Of a stretch of 15,871 nt of DNA, positions 7,193 through 14,750 are shown one piece after another (within the stretch, counting starts at the first letter, position 1; each line of letters begins with the position of its first letter). The notes beneath the pieces were generated by a model. It worked only from the letters and a program-made list of their open reading frames with translations. It was not told where the DNA came from and did not search any database. The stretch is from Candidatus Stahliibacteriota bacterium (GTDB lineage Bacteria > Hydrothermota > Tepidihabitantia > SM23-42). A program made the position numbers and the translations under genes. The stretch covers positions 1-15,871 of the forward strand of contig SOIY01000083.1 of NCBI GenBank assembly GCA_004376785.1, in the 5' to 3' direction.

Positions 7193-7936
7193 ATGATTAA
7201 AAGAGTAAAGATAAAAAGAAAGATATGGTACAATAAAGATACGTTTGGTCTGGAAGTTTATTTTCCAGGAATTAATCCTTTGCCTGGACAATTTTTCCAG
7301 GTGAGGGTAGGTGATAGTCTTGATCCATTTCTCAATCGTCCGATAAGTGTTGCATCGTATATTCGCAACAGGTTGCTTTTAATTATCCGTATCGTTGGAA
7401 AAGGTACAAGGATCCTGAGTGAAAAAGAAGAAGGGGATGATTTACTTTTGTTAGGACCGTTTGGTAAGGGATTAAGATTGAAAAAGAAAAAGAGTTTACT
7501 TATTGCCGGAGGATTTGGTATTGCACCATTATATTTTTTGGCTCAAAAACTTTTTAAAAGCAGGGTTAACTTCACTTTTCTCTACGGTACAAAAACACAG
7601 GATGATCTTATTATGAAACAGGATATATCAAAAATAGCAAACCGTTCTATTTTTGTTACGGAAAGCAGTGGTACAAAGAAAATGACTGTAGTGTCAGCGA
7701 TAAAGAATATTGACATTAATGCATATAAAATAGCATATGCATGTGGGCCAAAGCTAATGCTGGTTGAACTGCAGAAATTGAATTTACCAATTCCTGTATA
7801 TGCCTTTTGCGAAGATTTTTTTGGTTGTGGTTGTGGTTTGTGTCTTGGATGTGCAATAATGTATAAAGGTGAGTACAAGAGAATCTGTGAAGATGGACCG
7901 GTATTTGACCTTAGGGGAATTGATTTCAATGTGTGA
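7193..7936 (+). CDS. pyrK: Dihydroorotate dehydrogenase B, electron transfer subunit
   Basis: A 247-residue ferredoxin reductase-like protein. RPIS at 49-52 is the FAD-binding RxxS motif, and LLIAGGFGIAPL (about 102-113) is the NAD-binding glycine-rich loop. The C-terminal CGCGLCLGC (212-220) plus Cys232 in ICEDGPVF matches the PyrK [2Fe-2S] pattern, with ligands Cys212, Cys217, Cys220 and Cys232. Cys214 is extra. The length is close to the usual 250-260. PyrK passes electrons from dihydroorotate-reduced FMN in PyrD through the cluster and FAD to NAD+, so the pathway here should be NAD-linked and cytosolic. The ATG has AAGGAA 4 nt upstream. The last 8 bp overlap pyrD, consistent with 1:1 expression of the two subunits. 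This is the first gene of the pyrKDFE-MFS run. Confidence 0.93.
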   Translation: MIKRVKIKRKIWYNKDTFGLEVYFPGINPLPGQFFQVRVGDSLDPFLNRPISVASYIRNRLLLIIRIVGKGTRILSEKEEGDDLLLLGPFGKGLRLKKKKSLLIAGGFGIAPLYFLAQKLFKSRVNFTFLYGTKTQDDLIMKQDISKIANRSIFVTESSGTKKMTVVSAIKNIDINAYKIAYACGPKLMLVELQKLNLPIPVYAFCEDFFGCGCGLCLGCAIMYKGEYKRICEDGPVFDLRGIDFNV

Positions 7937-8771
7937 GATATTTGGTATAACATTCAAAAATCGGATTTTCATTGCATCGGGGGTTTTCGGTTTTGGCTTG
8001 AAGTACAAAAAGGTGACGAATAATGTTGGTGCAATCTTCACAAAAGGCATTACCCTTAAACCGAGAATGGGTAATCCACCACCGAGAATATTTGAGACCC
8101 CTTGTGGCCTTATCAACTGGGTCGGGCTGGAAAATCCAGGTGTGGACAAATTTTGTAAAGAGGTTTTGCCTGAGCTCCAGAATTTACGTTGCAAGATTTT
8201 TGTAAATGTGGCAGGGTTCAGTCTCGGGGAGTATGAGCAAATCGTCGAGAAGATTGGTTCTTGTGTGGATGGTTTTGAATTGAATATCTCCTGTCCTAAT
8301 GTAGAAAAAGGTAGCGCGGCGTTTGGTCAGGATCCGAGAATTGCTGCATCCGTAGTCTCAAGGGTTCGAAAGAAGACATCCTTACCATTAATTGTGAAGT
8401 TGACTCCAAATTTCTGTGATCCCTTATTGATTGCAAGGGCATGTGTGGATGCCGGTGCAGATGGTATTTCACTCATAAATACACTTTATGCAATGGCATT
8501 TGATATAAATAAAAGAAAGCCATTGATCACTGGTGGGCTTTCTGGTCCAGCAATAAAACCTTTTGCCCTATATTGTGTGAACCGCGTGAAAGATTGTGGT
8601 GTTCCAATTATTGGCATGGGTGGTATTGTGTCAGGGAAAGATGCATATGAATTTCTGCTTGCAGGTGCATCTGCCGTGGCGATCGGCTCTGCAGTCCTTC
8701 GGGATCCGTATGCACCGTTACAGATTCTTAGGGAGCTAAAAAAACTTAAGGTTCGTATTCGTGATTCGTAA
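7929..8771 (+). CDS. pyrD: Dihydroorotate dehydrogenase B, catalytic subunit
   Basis: A 280-residue FMN enzyme that oxidises dihydroorotate to orotate. Visible family motifs are ASGVFGFG near the N-terminus, FVNVAGFS, ELNISCPNVEKG with the catalytic Cys122 (class 1 enzymes use Cys, class 2 Ser), VKLTPN with Lys157, GGLSGPAIKP, and GMGGI plus GASAVAIGSA for phosphate binding of FMN. Together with the adjacent pyrK this is class 1B. The frame is open from 7869, but the ATG at 7929 is preferred: it has TAGGGGA about 10 nt upstream, matches the usual family start, and overlaps pyrK by 8 bp. The last residues (VRIRDS) are encoded by a TTCGTATTCGTGATTCG repeat that continues into the intergenic region, so the tail looks repeat-derived. 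Confidence 0.93.
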   Translation: MCEIFGITFKNRIFIASGVFGFGLKYKKVTNNVGAIFTKGITLKPRMGNPPPRIFETPCGLINWVGLENPGVDKFCKEVLPELQNLRCKIFVNVAGFSLGEYEQIVEKIGSCVDGFELNISCPNVEKGSAAFGQDPRIAASVVSRVRKKTSLPLIVKLTPNFCDPLLIARACVDAGADGISLINTLYAMAFDINKRKPLITGGLSGPAIKPFALYCVNRVKDCGVPIIGMGGIVSGKDAYEFLLAGASAVAIGSAVLRDPYAPLQILRELKKLKVRIRDS

Positions 8772-8857
8772 ATCGTACTCGTAAACACTTAAGAGACATA
8801 ATGAGGAACGAAAAAAAATGCATACGAACACGAAAAACGATTTACGAATACGTTTTT
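8752..8857. repeat. TTCGTATTCGT-type repeat region with alternative hairpins between pyrD and pyrF
   Basis: This region holds short TTCGTA/TACGAA units on both strands. ATTCGTAAATCGT (8764-8776) and ACGATTTACGAAT (8837-8849) are a perfect 13-bp inverted repeat. Alternatively AAAAACG (8833-8839) pairs with CGTTTTT (8851-8857) next to a T-run, a weak terminator-like stem. The two foldings share bases 8837-8839, and the second hairpin holds 8840-8849 in its loop, so they are mutually exclusive. The pyrF Shine-Dalgarno site follows directly (from 8865). Confidence 0.6.
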
Positions 8858-8878
8858 TAAAAAAAGGAAGGAACCTAA

Positions 8879-9616
8879 ATGAATGAACATTTAATCGTTT
8901 CACTTGACCTGAATGATCTCAAAAAGATTAAAGAGATTGTGAACCAATTAAAGGGGCTGGTTAATTTTTATAAAATTGGTGCTATACCATTTACGTATTT
9001 TGGGCGTGAGGTTATTGATTTTTTGAAAAATGAAGATTATAAGGTTATGTTAGATTTAAAATATCATGATATACCGAATACAGTTGCTCGGGCATGTGAA
9101 GGTGCTATGGAAATGGGGGTCGATTTTTTAACATTGCATACAAGTGGTGGATTCTCAATGCTCGAACAAGCAGTAAAAGCAACACTTATGATTTCAAATA
9201 TTAAAAAATGTAAAAAGCCAAAATTGTTGGGTATAACTGTTCTCACCAGTATTGATGAAGCATACTTTAAAGACTTGTTCGGTGATTTAAAAAGAAATCT
9301 GGATGAACAGGTGGTTTTTTTGGCTCAGCTTGCGCGCAGTGCAGGGTTAGATGGTGTAGTAGCATCTCCCATGGAGATCAGTTTGCTCCGTAAGGAATGT
9401 GGTAAGGATTTTTTAATAGTAACACCAGGAATAAGACCCAAAGACGAGACTATAATTGCTGATGACCAGGCACGCGTCATGACTCCGAAAGATGCAATAA
9501 AATCAGGGGTTGATTATATGGTCATTGGTAGACCAATTGTCAAGGCTGCTAAAGCTCGTGAGGCAGCAGAAAAGATTATTAAGGAGATTGAAAATGGATA
9601 CAGAGAAATTACTTAG
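8879..9616 (+). CDS. pyrF: Orotidine 5'-phosphate decarboxylase
   Basis: A 245-residue TIM barrel that converts OMP to UMP, the last step of de novo UMP synthesis. The catalytic network is visible: Asp10 in VSLDLND, Lys32 in YKIG, and the D-x-K-x-x-D motif LDLKYHDIPNTV with Asp59, Lys61 and Asp64. Phosphate-binding motifs are TPGIRP (Arg186) and VIGRPI (Arg218). Length and motifs match the E. coli/Bacillus type of the family. The start has GGAAGG 7 nt upstream. The 3' end overlaps pyrE by 23 bp, indicating translational coupling. It is separated from pyrD by the repeat region at 8772-8878, the only real gap inside the pyr cluster. Confidence 0.95.
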   Translation: MNEHLIVSLDLNDLKKIKEIVNQLKGLVNFYKIGAIPFTYFGREVIDFLKNEDYKVMLDLKYHDIPNTVARACEGAMEMGVDFLTLHTSGGFSMLEQAVKATLMISNIKKCKKPKLLGITVLTSIDEAYFKDLFGDLKRNLDEQVVFLAQLARSAGLDGVVASPMEISLLRKECGKDFLIVTPGIRPKDETIIADDQARVMTPKDAIKSGVDYMVIGRPIVKAAKAREAAEKIIKEIENGYREIT

Positions 9617-10142
9617 AGATTTAAAAGTTTTACTGGAAGGACATTTTTTATTGAATTCAGGTTTACACAGTAAATATTATTTCGAGAAATTTCGCATTCT
9701 CGAAAATCCGTATGCGACAAGCAAGCTTTGTGAAATGATCATAGATAAATTTCGAGACAAGGATATTGATTGGGTTATCGGACCTACGACCGGCGGCATA
9801 ATCATAGCATTCGAGGTTGCCAGGCAATTAAATAAACTTGCTGGCTTTGCTGAGGAACGCGGAGGCAAAAGGATTGTCGGTCGAGGATTTGATATAAAAA
9901 ATAAAAAAATTCTACTTGTTGACGATGTAATGACTACAGGAAAATCTGTTCTGGAAACTATTGATGCCATAAAGGATAAAGGTGGTGATATTATTGGCAT
10001 TGCAGTTTTAATTGATCGCTGTAGTATTGAGTTGCCGTTCGAGTATTATGCTACATATAGAAAGGTTGTTGAAAATTTTCAACCCGATGATTGTCCACTT
10101 TGTAAAGGAAAAGTGCCGCTGAGTAAATTAGGAGGCCTGTAA
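9594..10142 (+). CDS. pyrE: Orotate phosphoribosyltransferase
   Basis: A 182-residue type I phosphoribosyltransferase that makes OMP from orotate and PRPP. The PRPP motif LLVDDVMTTGKS is at 107-118, with the acidic pair Asp110-Asp111. IGPTTGGIIIAFEVARQL (about 62-79) is the pyrophosphate/ribose side, and FAEERGGKR corresponds to the mobile catalytic loop region. The C-terminal CPLCKGKVPL with a Cys pair is typical of the PyrE branch in many anaerobes and archaea. The ATG at 9594, with AAGGAG 7 nt upstream, was chosen over the open frame from 9510, whose first 28 codons are read out of frame from pyrF. The TAA stop at 10140-10142 is followed immediately, in the same frame, by the MFS gene. Confidence 0.95.
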   Translation: MDTEKLLRDLKVLLEGHFLLNSGLHSKYYFEKFRILENPYATSKLCEMIIDKFRDKDIDWVIGPTTGGIIIAFEVARQLNKLAGFAEERGGKRIVGRGFDIKNKKILLVDDVMTTGKSVLETIDAIKDKGGDIIGIAVLIDRCSIELPFEYYATYRKVVENFQPDDCPLCKGKVPLSKLGGL

Positions 10143-10145
10143 ATA
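10131..10145 (+). promoter_or_regulatory. Ribosome binding site pointing to an ATA start for the MFS gene
   Basis: GGAGG (10131-10135) lies inside the pyrE 3' end, 7 nt before ATA at 10143-10145. That ATA directly follows the pyrE TAA. No ATG, GTG or TTG occurs in this frame until TTG at 10281. The spacing is ideal for initiation or reinitiation at the ATA. A G in place of the last A would give an ordinary ATG. Confidence 0.6.
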
Positions 10146-11219
10146 CCGGCACTTTTAAACTTTTTCTTTTTATCATCCTGGACATTAACTTTTATCTTTG
10201 TACCACTAATCGCTAAAGAGTACACTGATAATCTATTTCTTATTTCAGTTATTCTTGCCCTTTACAATACCGTAGTATTATTGTCGGCTACAATTTTTGG
10301 CCGTCTTGGTGATACACTGGGAAGAAAAAAGCTTGTTATTATTGGATTTCTAATTTCAGGAGTAGTCTTTTTTTGCCATAATTTTATTTGCGATATCCGA
10401 TCGCTGCTGTTTATAAGGGGATTTGCTGGCATTGGTATGGGTATGATTCCAGGTCCGCTTGCCGCACTTGCCTGGGGTAGTTCAATCGGCGTATTCACGG
10501 CATTCGGCTCGCTTGGCTTTGCTGTGGCGAGTTTGCTCGCAGGAATTATGAAAAATAACCTTCTGATATTTACCACTTCAGCTTTTATTTGCCTAATTGG
10601 ATTTGCGCTTGCCTTTTTTATTAAGGAGAAGCCAAAGAAAATAGCCGTGCCCTTATTTCCTTATAAAGTCATTTTAAAAAATCTAAATGTCTATTTACCA
10701 TATTTAGTCAGACACAGTGCGGCTTCAGCTATATGGGCAATATTTCCGATTTACCTTGTATCACTTGGAGCAGGCAAGTTATGGATTGGTGTAATCTATG
10801 GCATAAATCCATTTATGCAATTCATATTCATGCTGCTGCTTGATCGTTTCAAGAGCTCCAAGCTCATAACTGTTGGGCTGCTCGCTTCAACATTAACATT
10901 TTTCGGATATGCAGTTGCGCCAAACTGGCAGTTCGTTCTTGTCCTGCAGGTTGTTCTCGGTTTCTCGTGGGCAAATCTTTATCTCGGTTCTATGAAGTAC
11001 TTGCTTGAAAATAATACTGAACAGGCAACTGCAACCGGAGTCTTGAGTTCAATTTTTGGTCTGTCAGGTATTCTCGGACCACTTATTGGCGGTCTGATCG
11101 CAGTTCTTGGATTGAGGGTTTTGCTTTATTTCTCAACACTGGTAGCGTTAAGTGCATTTATAATCAGAATAAAAGGGGACAGACAACTTATATGTCAGCT
11201 TCGGCAATCTTGGAAATAA
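10143..11219 (+). CDS. Major facilitator superfamily transporter with apparent ATA start
   Basis: A 358-residue membrane protein if started at 10143. Motif A is GRLGDTLGRKK (residues 53-63), in the cytoplasmic loop between TM2 and TM3. The 46 codons upstream of the first TTG (10281) encode TM1 and most of TM2, so a start at 10281 would destroy the fold and the true start must be near 10143. About 10-12 hydrophobic segments follow, with FIKEKPKKIAVPLFPYK as the central loop. SGILGPLIGGLIA near the end is typical of MFS TM11. Substrate class cannot be read. Its place as last gene of pyrKDFE suggests a nucleobase, nucleoside or orotate-related solute. The last residues (KGDRQLICQLRQSWK) are unlike the family and match a GGGGACAG-type repeat. 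Confidence 0.85.
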   Translation: MPALLNFFFLSSWTLTFIFVPLIAKEYTDNLFLISVILALYNTVVLLSATIFGRLGDTLGRKKLVIIGFLISGVVFFCHNFICDIRSLLFIRGFAGIGMGMIPGPLAALAWGSSIGVFTAFGSLGFAVASLLAGIMKNNLLIFTTSAFICLIGFALAFFIKEKPKKIAVPLFPYKVILKNLNVYLPYLVRHSAASAIWAIFPIYLVSLGAGKLWIGVIYGINPFMQFIFMLLLDRFKSSKLITVGLLASTLTFFGYAVAPNWQFVLVLQVVLGFSWANLYLGSMKYLLENNTEQATATGVLSSIFGLSGILGPLIGGLIAVLGLRVLLYFSTLVALSAFIIRIKGDRQLICQLRQSWK

Positions 11220-11257
11220 TTAGTTAGTTGCCCTTTAAAAGTATCCTGTTCCCTTAT
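11171..11257. repeat. Inverted copies of an AAGGGRACAG element at the convergent gene junction
   Basis: AAGGGGACAG (11173-11182) and CTGTTCCCTT (11246-11255) are complementary except for one G-U type position. Weaker similarity extends over about 22 nt on each side (...ACTT.TA). The left copy is inside the 3' end of the MFS gene. The right copy touches the stop of the minus-strand COG2426-type gene. The pair could fold into a structure spanning both gene ends. Confidence 0.5.
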
Positions 11258-11793
11258 AACTTCCAGAAACCCAAGATTGCAACGAGAATAAATCCTGCAC
11301 CGGCAATAATTGCTCCTAACCAACTTAGGAGACACAGGCAAGTAACAATAACTCCGGCAATGAATACGCCGATTGTAATAACTAAAAAGGATTTTTTGAA
11401 GTCGAGTCCAAATAAAAATGCAATAAGGGCACCGGTCCAGGCACCAGTTCCAGGTAAGGGTATAGCGACAAATGCCAAAAGGCCTATTTCTTCATATTTT
11501 TCAATGACCTTATCACCTTTGCGTCTTGTTCTCTCAAAGAGCCATTTAAAGAAAATCCCCAATGGCTTAATTTTTGATAAAATTTTTACAATCGGTTTAA
11601 GCAGCCAGAGAATGAAAGGCACAGGTACGAGATTGCCGATAAAAGAGATTAGAAAAGCCTTTGGCCAGGCAATTTGAAATAGGTTAATTGCCATGGGCAA
11701 GGCACCTCTTAATTCAATAATCGGCAACATTGAGGTTAGAAAAACTGCAACCTCTGGACTCAAGCCTTTTGCAACCAGATCCTGTGGTGTCAT
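11254..11793 (-). CDS. Small integral membrane protein, COG2426 (putative small multidrug export) family
   Basis: A 179-residue membrane protein with four to five hydrophobic segments. Two conserved re-entrant-type motifs are seen: LPIIELRGALPMAI near the N-terminus and AIPLPGTGAWTGALIAFLFG in the second half. These identify the Sm_multidrug_ex/COG2426 family, which is distantly related to DedA-type membrane proteins. A basic loop (LFERTRRKGDKVIEKYEEIG) lies between them. Despite the family name, transport has not been well shown, and lipid or small-molecule movement are alternatives. The frame is open to a TTG at 11823, but the ATG at 11793 is the better start: GAGGAG lies 4 nt upstream, and it overlaps the stop of the VWA gene as ATGA. 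It is the last gene of the leftward three-gene unit. Confidence 0.85.
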   Translation of the reverse strand: MTPQDLVAKGLSPEVAVFLTSMLPIIELRGALPMAINLFQIAWPKAFLISFIGNLVPVPFILWLLKPIVKILSKIKPLGIFFKWLFERTRRKGDKVIEKYEEIGLLAFVAIPLPGTGAWTGALIAFLFGLDFKKSFLVITIGVFIAGVIVTCLCLLSWLGAIIAGAGFILVAILGFWKL

Positions 11794-13727
11794 ATTACTC
11801 CTCGCTTCCTTCGCACAAACCAATCAATTGCTAAAAGACATAGTATTATAAAGTAGCTTATAGGTGAATCAAAGTTGATCTTTTTTAAAATATGTTTATT
11901 TTTTGGTATGGAAATTTTAAAGGTGTCCAATTCATCGACTGAATAGTATTTACCTCCTGTCTTCACTGACAGTGTTTGCAGGAATTCTTTATTAAGACCT
12001 TGCTCAATTTCAATTGGCATAGTTGATATGTTTATTTCCAACTCATTACTACTCAAACTTTCCTCATTAAGTTTGCCAGAAGCCTTAATCTTAAAATTAC
12101 CACTCGTATCAGCAATAAAAGAAGCTTTATAGATTCCTTTATTATCTTCAAAAAATGGTATTCGCTTATTGTCAAATGCAATATAAAAATCACCTCCACC
12201 AACAAGTCTGAAATTACGGTCAAAACTTTGCAGGGTTAAATCAATTGTTTCGCCAATATTGTAATCCTTATGTAAAGATTTTAAAACTAAGCGTTTATTC
12301 TTACCTGCGGGTGATATGAATCTAATAATATCACCTATTAAGTATAATAATATATTCTTCTGTTTCATTCCCAGGTGGAGGAATTGCCATGTTCCTATAT
12401 CTATGCCGTTGAACTGGAAAACTATACTTCTGCCAAAACTTCGGTAGGCAATAATGGGTAGATGATTTGCCTCGGCAATAATTACTGTATTTTCTTTTAC
12501 TCCAGTTACCCTGTTTATGTAAGTAAGTGGAGGGTAATCATCACCTGGAACAAGACAAGAGAAAGGTTCAATAATTTTCATTTTATAATCACCTTTAATA
12601 ATATACCCTGTTGTATTAATTGGTAGAATTTCACGCCAAAAGTGAGTGTGTCCCTGGATCGTGCCCATACATAGAATGCCCAATCCCTGTTGCACTAATT
12701 TCTCTATGTTATTCCACGGCAATTTACTGAGATTTATATTATCCAATATTAATACATTGAATTCATTTAATTCTGGTAGAGTTATTCGTTTCTGGTTTGT
12801 GCTCAAATTAAGATAGTTGTTTTTACTTATTTGTGCCAGCGAATGAAAATCAATATGATTATCTTGTTTAAGTGTTCTTAACATAAATTTTGTGTTAAAT
12901 GATAAGTGTTCAGTATAGTAGAGAACTTTTATTTTCTTTTTGAGTGTATTAAATGAGAATTCAAATTCATTGTTTTCATATGTTTCCTCGCCAGGTTGAG
13001 GTGCCAGGTGTATGAAAAATTTCTCTTTTCCCAATTTAGACGCATAAACCCAGAAATCGATTTTATTCTTCGCCTTTATATCACTCAGAAAAAATGACTT
13101 AACTTGGTCTGCTTTTTCTTGGATTGACTTTAGTCGAATTCTGCCTTTACCACCTTCAAACCCCTGTGATTGGATAATCACCTCAATCTGTACTGAATCA
13201 CCAAGAAATGCATATTCAGGATATAAGACCTCTATGATCGCCTGGTCTCTTTGTGATTCACTACCCACACCAAAGCAGTAAACAGGTATGTCTATATCTT
13301 CGATTATAGAAAGTGGAGATTCACCAAAATTATGATTTCCGTCTGAGATTAAGATGATTGCTGAGGGCTGAAGCTTATTAACCTTTGAGATTGCTCCGGT
13401 TATATCAGTGAACCTGCCACATGGCGAACCATGTTCAGGTATTGTTGTGAACAGACTTTCATTGAAAAAAAAGAGCGAATGAGGGAATTCTATTCTATCA
13501 ATCTTTCCAACTGCGACCGGGAAATATCTTGTCATACTTGTAGAATAGTCGACTAATAGTACTGGCGGGTTGGTTTCTTTTTTTAATTTCACAGAAAAGA
13601 CAAACCCGGTTATTAAAATATAAAGCAAAATTATAGCTAAAACGCGTAATGGCGCCAGAGCTAAAGTTTTGTAGTATAAAAGGACAGTTAATCCAATTGC
13701 AGCAATGCTAATTAATAAGACTATCAA
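11790..13727 (-). CDS. Membrane-anchored von Willebrand factor A domain protein with GATase1-like domain
   Basis: A 645-residue protein. Two N-terminal helices (about 2-17 and 26-46) precede a VWA domain whose metal site is visible: VDYSTSM (DxSxS, Asp60/Ser62/Ser64), Thr107 in RFTDIT, and ISDGNHN (Asp129). Residues about 266-370 resemble a class I glutamine amidotransferase-like fold (VLILDNINL, LVQQGLGILCMG) without an evident catalytic Cys triad. A beta-rich region follows, and the C-terminal helix YFIILCLLAIDWFVRRKR ends in a basic cytoplasmic tail. This layout is known from large BatA-related membrane proteins, thought to be involved in envelope or complex-assembly functions. The start is TTG at 13727, the only start codon available, with GAAGAGAAGG just upstream. 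It overlaps the lipoprotein gene by 20 bp and the next gene by 4 bp. Its exact role is unknown. Confidence 0.8.
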   Translation of the reverse strand: MIVLLISIAAIGLTVLLYYKTLALAPLRVLAIILLYILITGFVFSVKLKKETNPPVLLVDYSTSMTRYFPVAVGKIDRIEFPHSLFFFNESLFTTIPEHGSPCGRFTDITGAISKVNKLQPSAIILISDGNHNFGESPLSIIEDIDIPVYCFGVGSESQRDQAIIEVLYPEYAFLGDSVQIEVIIQSQGFEGGKGRIRLKSIQEKADQVKSFFLSDIKAKNKIDFWVYASKLGKEKFFIHLAPQPGEETYENNEFEFSFNTLKKKIKVLYYTEHLSFNTKFMLRTLKQDNHIDFHSLAQISKNNYLNLSTNQKRITLPELNEFNVLILDNINLSKLPWNNIEKLVQQGLGILCMGTIQGHTHFWREILPINTTGYIIKGDYKMKIIEPFSCLVPGDDYPPLTYINRVTGVKENTVIIAEANHLPIIAYRSFGRSIVFQFNGIDIGTWQFLHLGMKQKNILLYLIGDIIRFISPAGKNKRLVLKSLHKDYNIGETIDLTLQSFDRNFRLVGGGDFYIAFDNKRIPFFEDNKGIYKASFIADTSGNFKIKASGKLNEESLSSNELEINISTMPIEIEQGLNKEFLQTLSVKTGGKYYSVDELDTFKISIPKNKHILKKINFDSPISYFIILCLLAIDWFVRRKRGVI

Positions 13728-14664
13728 TATCCTTCTCTTCCAATTGTAAAATAATATTATTTACACTATCGACAGATACTTCTCCACTACCCGAATATTT
13801 ACCACTGATTACTTCAATAGTATAGGGGAGAGAATCTCTGACTTCAAACGCAAAATTGCCCTGATCAACTGTGGTAATACCAATAGGATACTTTCTTTTG
13901 AGCACTGCAAGACCGGTTTTTACGAATGTGTCATTTATTTGTACTGTGCCTTTTAAATTTATTGGTTCATAAATAGTATCCGGTGTTATACTCGTTATGA
14001 AAATATTGATTGTATTACCACTTATGTCACGGGCACCTTTATTAATATAAAGATAATAGGTTGTGTCATAACTTAATGAATCATCTGGAATTTCAGGGAT
14101 AAGACGACAGGCGCGAAGATTCTGCCACTCGGGTTTCAGATCCTTTTTAGGCAGAATATAAGACTTGAGAAACGTGGTGTCCATTGCCTCAGAAAAAATT
14201 ACAGTGAATTCTTTATGATTTGCCCCTTTTGAATACTTGACTATCCAGGGAATGATTGTATCAGGTTTTGATGACCCGGTAAAGAATTTCTGAAAATTCC
14301 CTTTATTCTGGGCTGTATCAAAAACATAACCAGAGACTTCATATACTTTGTCAAATTGTATGTCAGTAATGGCAATTATCTCTGCAGCAGAAAGTGAAGG
14401 GTAAAGCGCCATTATTTTTAGAGTCTCTTCGTCGCTTATGATACTGAAATACTCTGGGTTTAGATTAATCGTGTCCAGTATTTCTGAGAATGTAAATAGT
14501 ATTTGCCGATTATTTAATGCTGATACCTTTTGAAGTTTTGGATTCAACCGGTCCTTTGAAAGCGGTGAAGCCTTGTGAGCACAGGAAGCTAATATAACAA
14601 TTGAGATAAAAACTGCGATGCCAACAAACGAATTACGATTGGCTCTCGCTCTAAGTCTGATCAT
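13708..14664 (-). CDS. Lipoprotein with SbsA-type Ig-like (Big_5) domain
   Basis: A 318-residue lipoprotein. The N-terminus is basic (RLRARANR), followed by a hydrophobic stretch and lipobox VILASC with lipidated Cys28. Residues about 43-130 read as a bacterial Ig-like fold: QILFTFSEILDT, followed by YEVSGYVFDTAQNKG, the pattern of SbsA/Big_5 domains. A second similar unit begins at FTVIFSEAMDTTFL (about 152) and includes YDTTYYLYINKGARDISGN. The C-terminal third (LKGTVQINDTFVKTGLAVLK ...) resembles a carboxypeptidase-regulatory-like beta-sandwich. It probably sits on the periplasmic side of a membrane. The start ATG at 14664 lies 6 nt after a promoter -10 box, so the transcript would be essentially leaderless. 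It is the first gene of the unit with the VWA and COG2426-type genes. Confidence 0.8.
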   Translation of the reverse strand: MIRLRARANRNSFVGIAVFISIVILASCAHKASPLSKDRLNPKLQKVSALNNRQILFTFSEILDTINLNPEYFSIISDEETLKIMALYPSLSAAEIIAITDIQFDKVYEVSGYVFDTAQNKGNFQKFFTGSSKPDTIIPWIVKYSKGANHKEFTVIFSEAMDTTFLKSYILPKKDLKPEWQNLRACRLIPEIPDDSLSYDTTYYLYINKGARDISGNTINIFITSITPDTIYEPINLKGTVQINDTFVKTGLAVLKRKYPIGITTVDQGNFAFEVRDSLPYTIEVISGKYSGSGEVSVDSVNNIILQLEEKDIDSLIN

Positions 14665-14669
14665 GCCTA

Positions 14670-14697
14670 ATTTTATTGTCTTTTATAAAAAAGTCAA
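14670..14697 (-). promoter_or_regulatory. Sigma70-type promoter of the Ig-like lipoprotein gene, leaderless layout
   Basis: Reading leftward: TTGACT (14697-14692), a 16-bp spacer and TAAAAT (14675-14670). The A of the start codon (14664) is the sixth base after the -10 box, so transcription should begin at or within a base or two of the ATG. Only a poor AGG precedes the start. Confidence 0.7.
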
Positions 14698-14750
14698 CAC
14701 TCATTATTCTTACAGGTGTGGTTAGTAGGTTTGGGTTTGGAACCTGGAAT

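Noticed and set aside
11228..11677. 149-codon plus-strand frame opposite the COG2426-type gene
   Set aside because: It is antisense to a clearly recognisable membrane protein with conserved motifs and a coupled start; the product is proline/lysine-rich noise.
13761..13763. Earlier start for the VWA gene upstream of the TTG at 13727
   Set aside because: An in-frame stop lies at 13763-13761 (minus) and no ATG, GTG or TTG occurs between it and 13727.
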